A DNA stretch of 64,000 nucleotides from Hypomesus transpacificus (taxonomy: Eukaryota > Chordata > Actinopteri > Osmeriformes > Osmeridae): assembly GCF_021917145.1 (NCBI RefSeq), contig NW_025813796.1, positions 1,593,411-1,657,410 on the forward strand, read 5' to 3'. The translations under genes and the position numbers were made by a program. Each line of letters starts with the position of its first letter. Within the stretch, counting starts at the first letter, position 1. Positions 1-12,284 of the stretch are shown one piece after another. The notes under the pieces were generated by a model. That model was given only the letters and a program-made list of their open reading frames with translations, ran no database searches and was not told the DNA's origin.

Positions 1-2787
1 CAATCAAGAGTGGAAAACAATTCGGAAAATTTCCTCACAGTGTCATTTGATCCTAATCTTATATTCAATACCCATGAACGTTTCCACGACGATTTGCAAA
101 GAAATGCGCAAAGCATTGTAAGCACAATTAAAGTTTCCTAGAGGCTGGGAGCACTTGGCATTGTTTGAATTTATCTTTGCATGTGAAAAGTGAATGGCAC
201 AAATCAGAGGAAGCAGCATATGCCAGACTTGACTGATGATATATGTGTTCCTTGGATGAAAGACATCCCCTAGACCAAGAGTATTTGTTCAAATAGCCGA
301 TATTACCGCTAAAAACCTGTAACAGAAGATACTTTCACATTAGAACAAACAGCCTTTTTCTGTTTCAGCTGGGATGTAAATAGCCTGTTCGTAAGAATAA
401 GTTAGTTTGACAAGGAAACATAAAATTAATATTGTGGAATAAAAAAAGACAGTATTGAGACAGAATTCAATTAAGCTGACTATCTCATAAATACTTTTTT
501 ATAGATCCTAGTGCATATCTTTTCTCAGCAATCAATCCCCTTTATAACACTGAAACACCGGAGTCTAGTCCCATGTATAATTTTCACGTTTTCAACTATG
601 TTACAACTTTACATAATTCATTCCCAAATGAAATTGTGTTGTCCACATTGTACCTTCAGGGAAGAGGACTAGTTGAGAGAGAAAATTCAGCAGTTGGTCT
701 AAAAGAGGGTGATGTGTCCTCAGATGCTCTTGTTGCAAGCAAAGCTAAAGTCAAATCTGTGTATAAATAAGAAGCAGGTCACCATGGTGATAAATGACAC
801 TTCCAAAATGGGATGTCCTGTGGCAAAGTTAGAAGCTGATTCCCTCCAGTTTCCTCTCTCAACTCTCTCTTTGTCCATCTTACTATCTCACTCTTCTCCC
901 AACCATTTCTTCTTATCTTAAAAAAAACATACAAAATGGTCCAGACCCGTGTGTTAATTAAGAGACCTGTTGGTATGTGTGGTTTGCAGTAGGCTACATG
1001 ATATCTGATCGTCCAATTTCTTTACCACTTTGTTCTTTCTCCCCTGTGGACTGAGCCGTATCAAAACTTTCAACTCTGCGCCGACGCAGGAAATCAGTAA
1101 GAGCTCTTGAACCAGGGGTCTGTGATTTCTGTCAAATGTCATGCCAATTCAGATTTTCTAAAGAAACATTTGTGATGCAGGGATTTTTTCCTGCTTTTAA
1201 GTGTACTGAGACCTCAAGGGATAATGCATTATTCATCCCAAATTACATTTCATTTGCACAAAAAGAGAACCTTAACAGCATCGGAGGGAATGTCTTCAAA
1301 ATCAATTAGATTTATGCCCTCCAACAAGATACTATCAGGGTCATCGGTGCGGGAGCACTGGCAAATCATTAGCCCTCGCTGGTTCTTTTGATTTCCTGTT
1401 TGCAGAGAGGTACCAAATAAACAGGAGAGCAGCACTTTAAAGGCGTCAGTTTGGACTTTCAGGGTCGTCATAAATTGCTAATGCTTTGGCTGCGGATTGC
1501 ATTGAGGTACTAACGCTACACAGGCTTAGCCCCTGCTGGGCTAGCAGAGGCCAGTGCACCGGGGTCCTCAGAGTACTGCCGTGCTTCATGTTCACAAAAC
1601 ATTTAACACTGGCCGATCAGACGAGGGCTGCTTGAAATACGTGAAAACAATCGATGAATACCAAGTGTGTATCGCTCACAGGTACCAAGTTACTAAAGAA
1701 GGTCTCGTATTTCTACTTTGCCGATACTGCTCATGAAACATTTTAGCAGCAAACGGTTCAACCCTCATACCCAACAAACAGCGGGTGTGAAAGTTCAAAC
1801 TTAAATGATAACGAGTTTAAGGCTCAGCATTAATGTTACTGTTTGTTTCATGAAAGATTCATACGACTTCACTAAATCATTCACTAAGAAAATGATTGCC
1901 GTAAACATGAAGTGCCATCCCACATTGTGTATTGAAAAATTAATGGTTTTTAAGTCATAAATTATGACATGACGTTCTTTCTGCCAAGGGGCCTATCTCA
2001 CGACTTACTTCCTTCTTCTCTGGAAGTGATTTTCAGAGAGTGAAAACCTCTCATGTAGTAACACTGCCAGGAGTGGTCTCGCTAAGCATAGTGGTCTTAA
2101 AATAGTAGTTTCCCTAAACTTTCCCATTTCAATCTATTTAGAAAATAAAGTAATTGCAGAGGTCACAACACAAGGATAAACATCTCATTGAGAATGCATT
2201 GGTATCAGTTCCGATACCGATCATAGCCCTTTGCTTTTAAATCTCCATTGCATTACTGGTAGTGGCTTGAAAGCCATTTGGGGGATTTTTTTTGCTAGGA
2301 TTGGGGATGACTGTACTTGAATACAGCTGTTAAGTCCTAGCATGAAGAAAAATACTCAGGAACTAAGAAGCATGAGCTCTGGGTCCACCACAACAACAGT
2401 CCTTTGAGCACAATATGAGGTCATCATTTTGCTTATGTTTGAACTAACAAGAGAAAATATGAGAAAAACCAAAAGCAGTTTGGGAAAAATCAACAAGAAG
2501 GCATCTGTTCACCCTCCTCTGTCTTGTGTCTGAACATCATCCAGACTCGTACTACTGATCCACGGGCAGACTCCAGTTCTCACGAAAACCATACAAAAAA
2601 TAGTCCCTTAATCATTAATGATGAATAAAGATTGAGAATGATGGCGTGGAGAAGCAGCTGGTGCTGGGCGTTAGGCCATATGTGTCCAGGCGGCGATGGC
2701 TGGACCAAGCCCCGTTTGGTTGTTGATCCTAGATTTTCATCAACAGCGTCCACATACTCCCTTTGCCAGGTCTGTGATTTTAGAGAG

Positions 2788-2819
2788 ATAGAGAGATAGA
2801 GAGAGAGAGAGGTAGAGAG

Positions 2820-2869
<50 letters not shown>
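2788..2869. repeat. (GA)n microsatellite with GATA/GGTA interruptions
   Basis: Nearly pure GA dinucleotides run for about 80 bases. Interrupted gagata and gaggta units are at the 5' end and a pure (GA) tract is at the 3' end. Confidence 0.95.
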
Positions 2870-2870
<1 letters not shown>

Positions 2871-3507
2871 TGTTATCGTGGGTGTGCCGTATTCACCTCG
2901 CTCACGGGGGCGATCCTCTTACTGTAATGCCATTGCCTAATCTCAGACCCGTATCAGAGAGGGCTCAGAGGGCTATTAAGGCTTTCCGTTAATAGGTTCA
3001 CCGAAATAGGATCTATTCAAACCCCAATCCCTCGCGGTAAATATGGGCCTCGTTATGCACTGTTTTGAACGGTACACAGAGGGCCGCTCTCACAGTCAGC
3101 TAGTCTGGTCTGTCTCCTGACTTTGAAGAGATTAGCATACGACGGGGTCGCGCGGTCGCTTTCGTTCGGGTATCTCTCCGATGGCGGAAGCGTCCAAGGT
3201 GGATCTAACCCTTTTCACGTGAGGACCCTTTTGTTCGAACATAGCTCCCGAGTAGGACCACTGCTATCTCTCTGACCAACAGCGTAGTGCCTGCGCTGTC
3301 ACATCCTAACATCACTATCTCTCTCTCTCTGTCCTTGTCTCTCCCCCGTGTCAATAATTAACGATGTTTGGCTTGTGAGCGGCGACACTACCTCTCCTCT
3401 GCAGGAACGCCGTCTCAACGTGCCCCACCTCCAACCTGACAGTCGGCTTGAATATCACACTGAGACTAATTATTGGAGAAGGTCTACCTGTGTGTGGAGA
3501 GACAGGC

Positions 3508-3508
3508 A

Positions 3509-3544
<36 letters not shown>

Positions 3545-3592
3545 TACACTCTCACACATACACTCACACATACACACACACTCTCTCTCCTG
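3508..3592. repeat. Compound (CT)n/(CA)n microsatellite
   Basis: A CT tract passes into CA dinucleotides, then into mixed ACACTC and ACACAT units, and ends in CT. The His/Thr/Ser-rich open frames across it are repeat artefacts. Confidence 0.93.
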
Positions 3593-5227
3593 ACAGGAGT
3601 TGCAGATCGGTGACCTACTTGCAGGCCCTGGCTGAGCCAGCAAGCCGAGCCTCTCCCCTGCATGAACAATGGGAGAGCCTGACCACAGCTGTCCGTCTCT
3701 ATCTCCCGAGTATCAGTCCACCAGCTCCTGCTGAAACCTACATAGTCCCTCGTTATCGTTTCTTCCTTTCAACAGTGGCCATCCTGTCTCTTGTGTACAA
3801 CCACTTCGATGATCTCGTCAAAGCAAATGGTCTTTCTTTGTTCTGTTTCGTTCGATGGCGTGACATGTTTCCCTTTCCTGTGCAACTGAAACGGAACTAG
3901 GACGCTGTAAAGGAACAGTCGTCATTGAACTCACGCAGCTACTGTATTCGACCTCGAGGTAAACGTCACAGCAGCCTCGTTCCATGGCTTCACACGGAGG
4001 GTGCGTAATGGCTCGTTGTATCCAAGGTGCCGATGTCATCCCTTGATTCTTACCATACAATGTTCCTTGACTTCTTTATCTAATTGCCATTCCCTGTCTT
4101 CATGTTTCAGCCCAAACACACATGAATAAAACAGTATCTTTGTCTCTTGGGCCTTCAATGACTCCCAGGCACATGAAAAAGAACGACAGAGTCCAATTAG
4201 ACAAAGAAATCTGATAAGATTAAGCAGCCTATTGAAGAGGTTACCGTGTGTCAGATTATACCTATTATATGTATATACTGTTATACCGTGTGAATGAATT
4301 TCGCTAAATATGATTTGGTTGTAAATGTTGGATTATTTGGATTATAAATATCCCTGTCAAATGACACACATGAATTCCGATATAACCCAAAAGAACCTGT
4401 GCCATATGGTTGGAAACCCTTCACTGTGTAATGTGTAACATTATGTATTGGAACTGTACTTACAAAGAAATCTGGTAAAAGTTCAGTTCAGTCATTTACA
4501 AACACAACGAGAAGACACTGATGCAGCAGACATAAGCGAAAGCCATAAAGAGCAGCGATGAATGCAGAAGGAAAACAAAAACATTCAAACAGCTGAAGGC
4601 AAGCTGCTCCGTTCCCAGATATCTCGCCTGATCCAACCGGAGAGCTCGCTTGTGGTGTAACTGTGACATGAGTCAGTCATGAACGTGTCCATATGGCCAC
4701 CGTCCACAAACTGTCCCGTGTCCAACGGAGGCCACGGGATGAGTTGTCCGGGTCACGCCCTCGGCCATACCTCTGCCAATCACTGTGAGGCAGAGCGGGA
4801 GCCTTGAGAGGACCGCACAACTGGCAGGTAGGCAGAGAGTGGCTCCCTCCACTCTCCCTCCCGTTCACTCCATTGAAGACGAGTCATGGGCAAACTTGGC
4901 CCCGCGCCGGCCACTACACCACCAAATGGTCAGGCGCGAGTCACTGCCTGTGATGACGAATCCCTGTTTCAACCTGGACGGAGGACAGAGCCAGCTCCGA
5001 CTGGAGAGCTGGGAAGAGCCTCTGAAAGGCTTTACTGTACGGCGGCGGCATCCGACTCGGAAACAAAGGAATCGGCTGAATACCTGAGATCTCCGCGGCG
5101 TATATGGAAAGAGACCGAGGTGCATTATGGAGACGCTGCTTGTCGCAGCCAGCTGTCTTTACACCCAGGCCTCTGTTGGGGGAGGGGGGGTGATATCTCG
5201 TGGATACATTCCAGTGGAGTCCAGGCA

Positions 5228-5228
<1 letters not shown>

Positions 5229-5264
<36 letters not shown>
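5229..5264. repeat. Poly-G run of 36 bases
   Basis: 36 consecutive G residues on the + strand. It is the longest of several pure G/C homopolymers in the window and gives false poly-Gly and poly-Pro open frames on both strands. Confidence 0.97.
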
Positions 5265-5267
<3 letters not shown>

Positions 5268-7659
5268 GGACGCGCAAAGACAAACATACTCTGCCAAAGC
5301 AGCCATGTTCTCAGAGTAACACGCAGCTCCAGAGAGAGACAGCGGCGGAATGGTGGCAGTGAGACAGCGTCGTAGCACACGGGCTTAACCTCAGTGTGGG
5401 CCAACCTGGGGAGAAGGGCTGCCAACCAAGTCGGCCATTTTCTTGTGAAGCACCAGCACGATGACTAGGAGAAGGCAGGATGGGCAGGCACTGCGGGGAC
5501 CTGAGATAAATCGTTGCCCTAACTGTTTTGTTTCCTCCTTGTTTGATGTCAGAGCTCAGAGCTGAACTTTGTGGTCACATGATTTAAGGAACATGATTAT
5601 AGTGTACAACATGACAATATAAAACCTCTCAATGACACCACCTATTTTGAAATGCATTATCAACGTGTTCTTAAAACATTTGTATCCATACAATACAGAC
5701 AATAGACATATCTAAAGGGTCAATGTAATATTACTAATACTAATAATAACTACAGATAAACACGATCAAAAGATGGGTTCCATTCGTCTATATGATGACT
5801 AAGGATGATGAGGATGACTCGGTCTAGTACAGAGCAATATAGCATTTTGTGTTCAAAAGCATTCAAGTTCTTTCCTCCATGGTTCACTAAAATCTATATT
5901 CATAGACAATACTTCTGGGCTATTAAGAATGTCTGTCAAGTATTTGGTTTAGCTCATAGACCACGCTGTGTGCTATATTCAAATTATATAATTATTCTCC
6001 ACTCTGAGCCATGCTGCCTGAAGGGCATAGCCCACTAATATCAACATGACTTGCTGTCAGCAGATGGTTTTCTTATCTATTAAACAATAAGTAGAAATGG
6101 AAGATGCAAATAGCTATAATCTTACGAGAGCATGTCAGCATCTACATTTTCCGTGAGACCACTTGTGGCGTAAAGTATACTGTGGAAAGGTCAGAGCAGA
6201 CTGAGCTGCTGCTCCCTCTACATGCTCATAATGCAGCCTATCCTCCCATGATTGGTTCCCCCAAAGCAAAGGATCCCATGTATATGACGTATGGCCCCCA
6301 AATAGATAAGTGTTCGGAATGGAATATTTATGATTGCATTTGAGGAATTGTATTCATATGTATTAATGACCCCCGCTCTACCACTGTCCTCTCTGTTTCG
6401 ATAGCTTCTTTCCTCTGTTCCACATCTCCATCCTCCCTGCTCTCTCTTATACACTGTCCTCCTCACTCTTAGGATCTTCATTCAGTACAAGCAAATATAG
6501 ATATATATAGATATAGCTAATATATAAGCAAATACAAGAAAATATAGATATTGCTTCAAATATAGAAGCAAAACAGATATCCCACTAAGGGCATAATTTT
6601 CAACATCCATAAAAAGAGTTGAACGCAACGCATTCATCAGGCCATACTACAACGTAATAGTTCCATGATCAAAAGCGTTCTTTTTTTTTTTTTTTGCTAT
6701 CCCAGCTCGAGGCAATTAAACGGAGCAGCATGTTTCGACGGAGCCCACATACATGTAGAGTTCCAGGGCAGCAGAACATCTCATCAGAGCTGCCGTTAAG
6801 TTGATGGCTGTCCACCAACGGCACCCTCAGACCCATTTCACCGTGGCCTCTGTCCTGGAGTATGTCTTTGATCCAGGACCCACAGACGCGAACCCTAACA
6901 CAGGCCTCTCTGTCCTCTTCAATTTAGACGGGAGGTCGTTAAGAGGGACATCGGCATGCATTCGTTTTCCTAATGCTGTGGTTGACCCGTGGAACTACAT
7001 GCTCCGACAAGTGCCTCTGCTCATTGACTGTACAGGAAGGAAACGATTGGATACGTTTAGCCCTTACGGACGTGATAAACGGCAAACTTATTTTGTTTTG
7101 TCCGTTTAATTTCACAAAAGAATGCAAGTGGCTGAATTGTGTTCCGCATACACTGTACTTGCTTTGACCCCTTGGAAATACAATTAAAAACCAACAATTG
7201 TGTTATATAGATCCTGTAAAAGGACATTCTCTGGAAAGGCCAACGTCATATTTTTAGCAATACTACGGTGCATAGAAAGGCCTTTGGTGACACCATGTGG
7301 CCACATGTGGTCATTAAGAATTGTGTCAATCTTATTTTGCTTTTTTAGTGCTTGCGTCATTATAGAAGGAGTATTTTGAAAAGGAATGTTAATGAACCAT
7401 CTGAACCTTCAGTAGTGGAGTACAGTTTTGTGCACACTGTGTTACCCGAACCCTTGAATTTACTTTGGGATCAATATAGTGAATTCAGTATAGCTAGGTA
7501 TCACATTGTAATTACAAAGTGGATTAAATCATCTGACAATATGTAGAGCTAAATATTGCATGCACAGCAGAGTGTATGTATCACTGTTCAGTGACATTGA
7601 CTCCACTGTTCATCCAAGTCAAGAGACAACCCCAACAATGCCTTTGAAAAAGGATTCCG

Positions 7660-7665
7660 TTTATT
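7660..7665 (-). terminator. txnl1: Polyadenylation signal of txnl1
   Basis: The minus strand reads AATAAA here, about 190 bases past the txnl1 stop codon. It is the first canonical signal in the expected direction, so transcript cleavage probably falls near 7,640. Assigned from position only. Confidence 0.6.
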
Positions 7666-7855
7666 TACAGTGTTTCCTGAATTACAATAAAAATGTTCAG
7701 AATTAGACGCCTCTTCTGGTGCCATCCCTTCGAAAATATGGAGGACAGTTTGGGACAAGTGTTGTCGGTTATGTGTGACATTGGAGCTAACTTGGCAGCT
7801 ATGGCAGAGGGAGGTCTGGAGGGATCTGCGGTAATACGGCTGGTCGCCTTCCTTC

Positions 7856-10800
7856 TCAGTGACTCTCCCCTTTCTTGCCCACAACCTGTAATCAATTCAA
7901 ATAAAAGACATTTAAATAGAAGGTAGAAATGGTATGCATATGACGCATTTCTCCAAACGTCTGGCCGACTTCAGCATGCAAGGGTGTGGACATTTAAGCA
8001 CATTTCCGTCAAAGGAAATGGGTTTATAGTCCAGCTAACAGATACATATTATGTTTCTGGTGAATTCAAAAACCCAGTGAAGGTGACGGTAGGTCTTACC
8101 CTTTTGAAGTCGTTCATGTTTGTCGCTTGTACAGGGGTCCCGATGAACGTCAGGTAATTGATTTTTGTTGTCTCCTCATCTCCTTGGTTCGACTTGATGA
8201 ATAACTATTTAAAACACACAAAAAAGCCGCTATCTTTATACGCAGCGCAGGCCAACCCATCAGAGCTTAGTTAGAAGCTGCTGTGCCCATATTTCACCAC
8301 CAGGTGGTGATCTTGTATCACATGTACCAGAAGGGGAAACCTGCAGCCTGTTTAACACAAAATGCCCCCCATAAACCATTTTTACTTGAACGAAACACCA
8401 TCTTTTGGGGAGAAAAATCAAACTTCTAAAAGGGGGTGTAGAAGACAGACGACAGGAAAGCAAAAGGTGGAGCTGACAGGTGGACGGCGTCTTACGGTCA
8501 CACTCTGGACGTTCTGGAACTTGACATAGCGCAGGGGAATCAGGAAGTCCTCTTTGCAGTCCTCCTCGGACAGCTCCAGGGTCTGGGTGGCTTCGCTCCT
8601 CTCCGCGTCGTCAAAGTCCATGGAGCGAGGCAGGTTGATGAAGATCTTCACGCACTTTGGTGCCTGTGCTGTGCTCCACAGGGTACAAGTCGCGCAGGAG
8701 AAAGAGCAAAAGAAGAGGTAAAAACAAGAAACGTTAGCTGGATTCCCCTCTTGTTACTTCTAGTCACTTTTGACATGACATTTCCATTGTATTCATTTAT
8801 TTGACGGTTTTATCAAAAGTAACGGACAAATTGTGCATTTAGAGCATCTAAAACATGCGGCAGAAGATCAAGTATCAGAAGTGAATAATTCTAACAGCAC
8901 TTCAGTGGTCAGAGTCAAACTGCCAATTTTTACTAACTGCATCTCAGTTACCAGACAGATTGAAACTACAGCGCAACAATAACATCTCAATTACTACAGT
9001 GTAACATCTCAATTACTACAGTGTAACATCTCAATTACTACAGTGTAACATCTCAATTACTACAGTGTAACATCTCAATTTCAGTAGTAGTTAGTTCAAT
9101 GCGGCAAGTGGGTCTCTTGCCAGACAGCGGAACAACAGGGTCTGTTATATGCTACTTATATGCTATGTTATATGCTTATATCCTATAAGATGTATAACAA
9201 CAAATGGGAGACCTTGGCAAAAGCAAGACTTCTGTGTGAGAATGTACTGGGTATGGGCAGAAATACTTGCATGATTAGTGTGCCGATTCTGCTTCCAAAT
9301 GATTCACAGTGTTCACAATGCACCTTGGGTTGATTGAACTGGTGTGGTGTAATTCTACTGTAGTGCAGTGTGCTAATGTATCTGCTGTGATGCGACTGTT
9401 TTTTTCTTTTGAACGTCACAATAGGAAAGTCCATGGACATTGTGTAAGGCAGCAGGACTCACCTAAATCAGAGGACTGAAGCTTCATCGAGAACAGCTTC
9501 ACGGGCTGATTGAAGGCCATTGTAATGAGGAGCTGAGGGTGAGAATTCCCATTTCGAGTGACACACACATACGAAACTCATTTCGAACGCGTCTCACAAT
9601 TCCATCTGATCTAACATGCCGAATAATTGCTATGTTGTGGGGGGGGGGGGGGGGGGGGGTCTGCGAACTCACCTGTTCATCACAGTCTGACTCCAAGTAG
9701 GTGGTGTCCTTGACTAAGCAGTTGTCAAAGCCACAGTCGTCGCTCTCGTTGAGGCACTCGCATCCAGCTTTGCTCACAAACGGCATGAGGTCCATCTAGA
9801 CAGGCACGGAACAGCGAGATTTGGGGATAAAGGGACGGGTGAGAGCCACATCTTATCTAAGCTCTCCGAATGGGCACGGTCGAATGGACCAAAAGGCGAG
9901 GGTGAGCAGAGCAAACTCACGTATCCCTTTGGAATGTCTGAGTCCTCGTTGCTTCCGGGGTCATTTTCGACGTGCTGTTTTATTTTGTCCTCTAACCCTG
10001 AGGCATCTGCGCCTTGATACTGATCGATACGCACTCTGTTCCGGAAGAACAAAAATGTTGGCGTTGCCGAAATGTTGTTGGCGGCAGCCGTTGCCTGTAA
10101 GAGAAGAAGAAGAAAAAATCCCTCAAGCTGAAACGTCTGCATGCAGATCGATGAGAACAATTCCCACCCCCTCTTAATACAATTACAGCCCCAAAACAAT
10201 TAGGTCCTGGTCAGAATAATGACGTATTAGGATAACATGGCCCTTCCTTTCCACTGCTTGTGTATAATGAGATGACGGCCTTAGCTCCACAATAATCTAT
10301 CAACATCACTCAATTGTATTTAACATCACTCACCTGACAGACGTGCACGTCTACTTCAAGAAAAACAACTTGTGGGTACTTGTTACTCAACATGTTGAAG
10401 GCAGGAGCTATTCTGACACATGGCCGACACCTCAAGAGGAAACAAGACACGTTATTGTAACAGGAGTTTGGAGAATGTGTGTACCAGGCTAATCATTTAC
10501 CAGTAAATTGCTTCAGCGAGTTGTGTCTATAAATTAGTAGCTACCTGCACTAGTAGGTACTCGACCAAGAACTTCGCATAAACGAGTACATTAGAAATCT
10601 AACTGGGGAGAAGGACAATCCATGGATTCTTTAACTAAACAAACAGGTTTAGACGAATTACTATAGACGAGTCCTATGGTGGATGGTTAGCTAGCTTGCT
10701 ATCTTTAAGAATCCAGGTCTGTGATATTGCTATGTCATAGTTAGCTAGGCTAACTTGCTAAAAGACGGTACAGTAGCCAGCTAGCAATCGCCCCGGCACA

Positions 10801-11072
10801 GCTTGTAGTAAGATACCAGATGCATTTTGCTGCAGAAAGAAGGGGTAACATGTTGTACACATTTCTCCTCGACGCTTTTTCATAGATAGATACCTTATGA
10901 ATATGAAGTAACTAATTAGCTGTAACTAGCTAGCTAGAAATGCCATGGGCCTGTGTCAAGATTTTGAGCCTTACCCTGCCATTGTGAACTTCACTACGGC
11001 TAGCCTTGAGCCAGCAGCTGCAAGCTCCGGTTGGAATTCTGCATCATTTCCAATTACTTTCACCCCAACCAT
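7856..11072 (-). CDS. txnl1: Thioredoxin-like protein 1 (TXNL1/TRP32)
   Basis: Eight coding exons on the minus strand: 11072-10975, 10430-10334, 10094-9921, 9795-9673, 9532-9463, 8668-8496, 8204-8100 and 7885-7856. All junctions fit GT-AG and phase. They sum to 289 codons plus TGA, the same length as human TXNL1. Residues 1-107 form a thioredoxin fold with a redox motif C34-R35-P36-C37. Residues ~115-285 form the PITH domain, which binds the proteasome lid, and the protein ends in KKGESH. In other vertebrates TXNL1 is a cytosolic/nuclear redox protein that associates with the 26S proteasome and is degraded with it under stress. The start codon follows a short CCAAT-containing upstream region. 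Exon 6 has two nearby AG acceptors; only the upstream one (exon start 8668) keeps the frame. The active site is CRPC, where mammals have CGPC. Confidence 0.96.
8981..9081. repeat. 22-bp tandem repeat, about 4.6 copies, in txnl1 intron 5
   Basis: The unit, beginning aacatctcaattactacag, repeats four times without change and ends in a partial fifth copy. It lies between exons 5 and 6 of txnl1. The near-perfect identity points to recent expansion. Confidence 0.93.
9639..9659. repeat. Poly-G run of 21 bases in txnl1 intron 4
   Basis: 21 consecutive G residues on the + strand, which is a C run in the txnl1 transcript. It lies 13 bases downstream of the exon 4 donor and ends about 100 bases upstream of the exon 5 acceptor. 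Confidence 0.95.
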
Positions 11073-12284
11073 GTTACAGATCACAGCTTTAACTGTATTG
11101 TATCGTACTTATGATACAGCTATGTTACAACAACACCAACTCCGACACCTTACCAACGTTTGCAAACTAACTCTCCACATCGATTACAACTTCCGGTAGC
11201 AACTCGACCAATGGTCTGCATCAGCCAATCAAAGAAGTGTAAGGCGTGGACCAAAACTCAACATGGCTCTGGCGTCGGTGGCGTGGACCACTAGGCGAAT
11301 CGGCTGGCTTCCAACAGCTGAAACAAAATAAAATGTATTGACGTCTAACATAAATATATTTTCCAGTAGTACGATGAGATGCATCCAGACTATGGCCAAG
11401 ACTGTGCTGTATGGAATTTTTCATCAACCTTGGTTGACTGTTAGAAGTGTCAACTACATTCATTTTATGGGATATTGAGTTAAATAAAAATTAAGACAAT
11501 CTTACACTTAGTTTTAAGGTTCAATAAAATCTACAAGGGGATTACAGGGATTTCCAAATATGTATCCCCTTACAGATTTGACTGAAAACGTTATGAGAAA
11601 CTGAGGAAAGGTTAGACTGAGTTAGACATAACACCAGCACTCATGCCATTACTAATGCCAGTGATGTGAAAGCTTCACACAATGATTGTTTGTTGATATA
11701 CATTCGTCCGGATAAATTCTGAAATGTATCTTATCACAGAACATTTAATCAAATAAAATTTTTACACAACTGTTAAATATGTCACACCTTGTATCTGAAG
11801 CGAATTAAACCAATTCATGCTCTCCTTTTGTATTCAGGATACATATTCAGACAGTGACCCTAACCGTAACAAAGAAGTAAACATTGTGACCCCAGTGACC
11901 CTGCTGAGAGATCTTTTTTTTTTGATGAATGTCCTGCGATTTCATCAGCTACCTGTTTCATGGCGGAACCAGAGCCATAGAAACCATATTTTTCTATGGC
12001 TCTGGGCGGAACTAGCTAGCTGCATTGAATGACACAAATGACGACAAATCCACGCGTAGTTTACTGCTGTCGGAAATAGATTTCGGCCAATGGGTGTTGT
12101 GAACTCGAAGCTGACGAGCAATCTAACTGCATTTTCGGAAACCCACCACTGACACTAAGCATACACTTCAGGACTTCGCTATAACAAGCAAGAATTCCCA
12201 CGTTGTCATCATTCTTCAAGATCCAACAGTTTAGAAGATTAACTACCTGTGTACATTTGTACTACATTTTAATCTCTATCGGGA
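11073..12284. promoter_or_regulatory. Divergent promoter region between txnl1 and nars1
   Basis: The txnl1 start (minus) and the nars1 start (plus) are about 1.2 kb apart and face away from each other. Near txnl1 there is an ETS-like cttccgg (about 11,189-11,195) and two CCAAT cores (about 11,208-11,212 and 11,225-11,229). Near nars1 there is a CCAAT core at 12087-12091. No TATA box is evident. This is typical of a housekeeping bidirectional promoter. A short ATG frame around 11,262-11,330 could encode about 22 residues but lacks supporting context. Confidence 0.6.
11970..12004. mobile_element. 35-bp palindromic mini-insertion with 8-bp flanking duplication
   Basis: A perfect inverted repeat with 14-base arms (starting cagagccatagaaa) and a 7-base loop is flanked on both sides by the same 8-mer, ggcggaac (11962-11969 and 12005-12012). 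An 8-bp duplication and termini starting CAGAG are what hAT-superfamily elements leave, so this looks like an extremely reduced hAT MITE or excision remnant. It sits in the nars1 upstream region. Confidence 0.6.

Larger units (their letters stand above)
1..7655. other. Intergenic region without a supported gene
   Basis: I see no exon chain, no recognisable protein segment and no RNA gene in this stretch. Open frames here are short, lack protein-like composition, and several are artefacts of GA, CT/CA and poly-G repeats. It contains two microsatellites and one long G run, listed separately. A moderately GC-richer stretch at about 4,640-5,520 could hold regulatory or untranslated sequence, but nothing in it identifies a gene. 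The region lies downstream of the txnl1 3' end. Confidence 0.6.

Noticed and set aside
4886..5425. Open frames with long Gly or Pro runs around 5.2 kb
   Set aside because: Created by the 36-base G run; flanking residues show no protein-like pattern or splice structure.
11262..11330. Short ATG frame (MALASVAWTTRR...) between txnl1 and nars1
   Set aside because: It looks like a mitochondrial presequence, but it is only ~22 codons with no donor or downstream exon, and lies within the divergent promoter.
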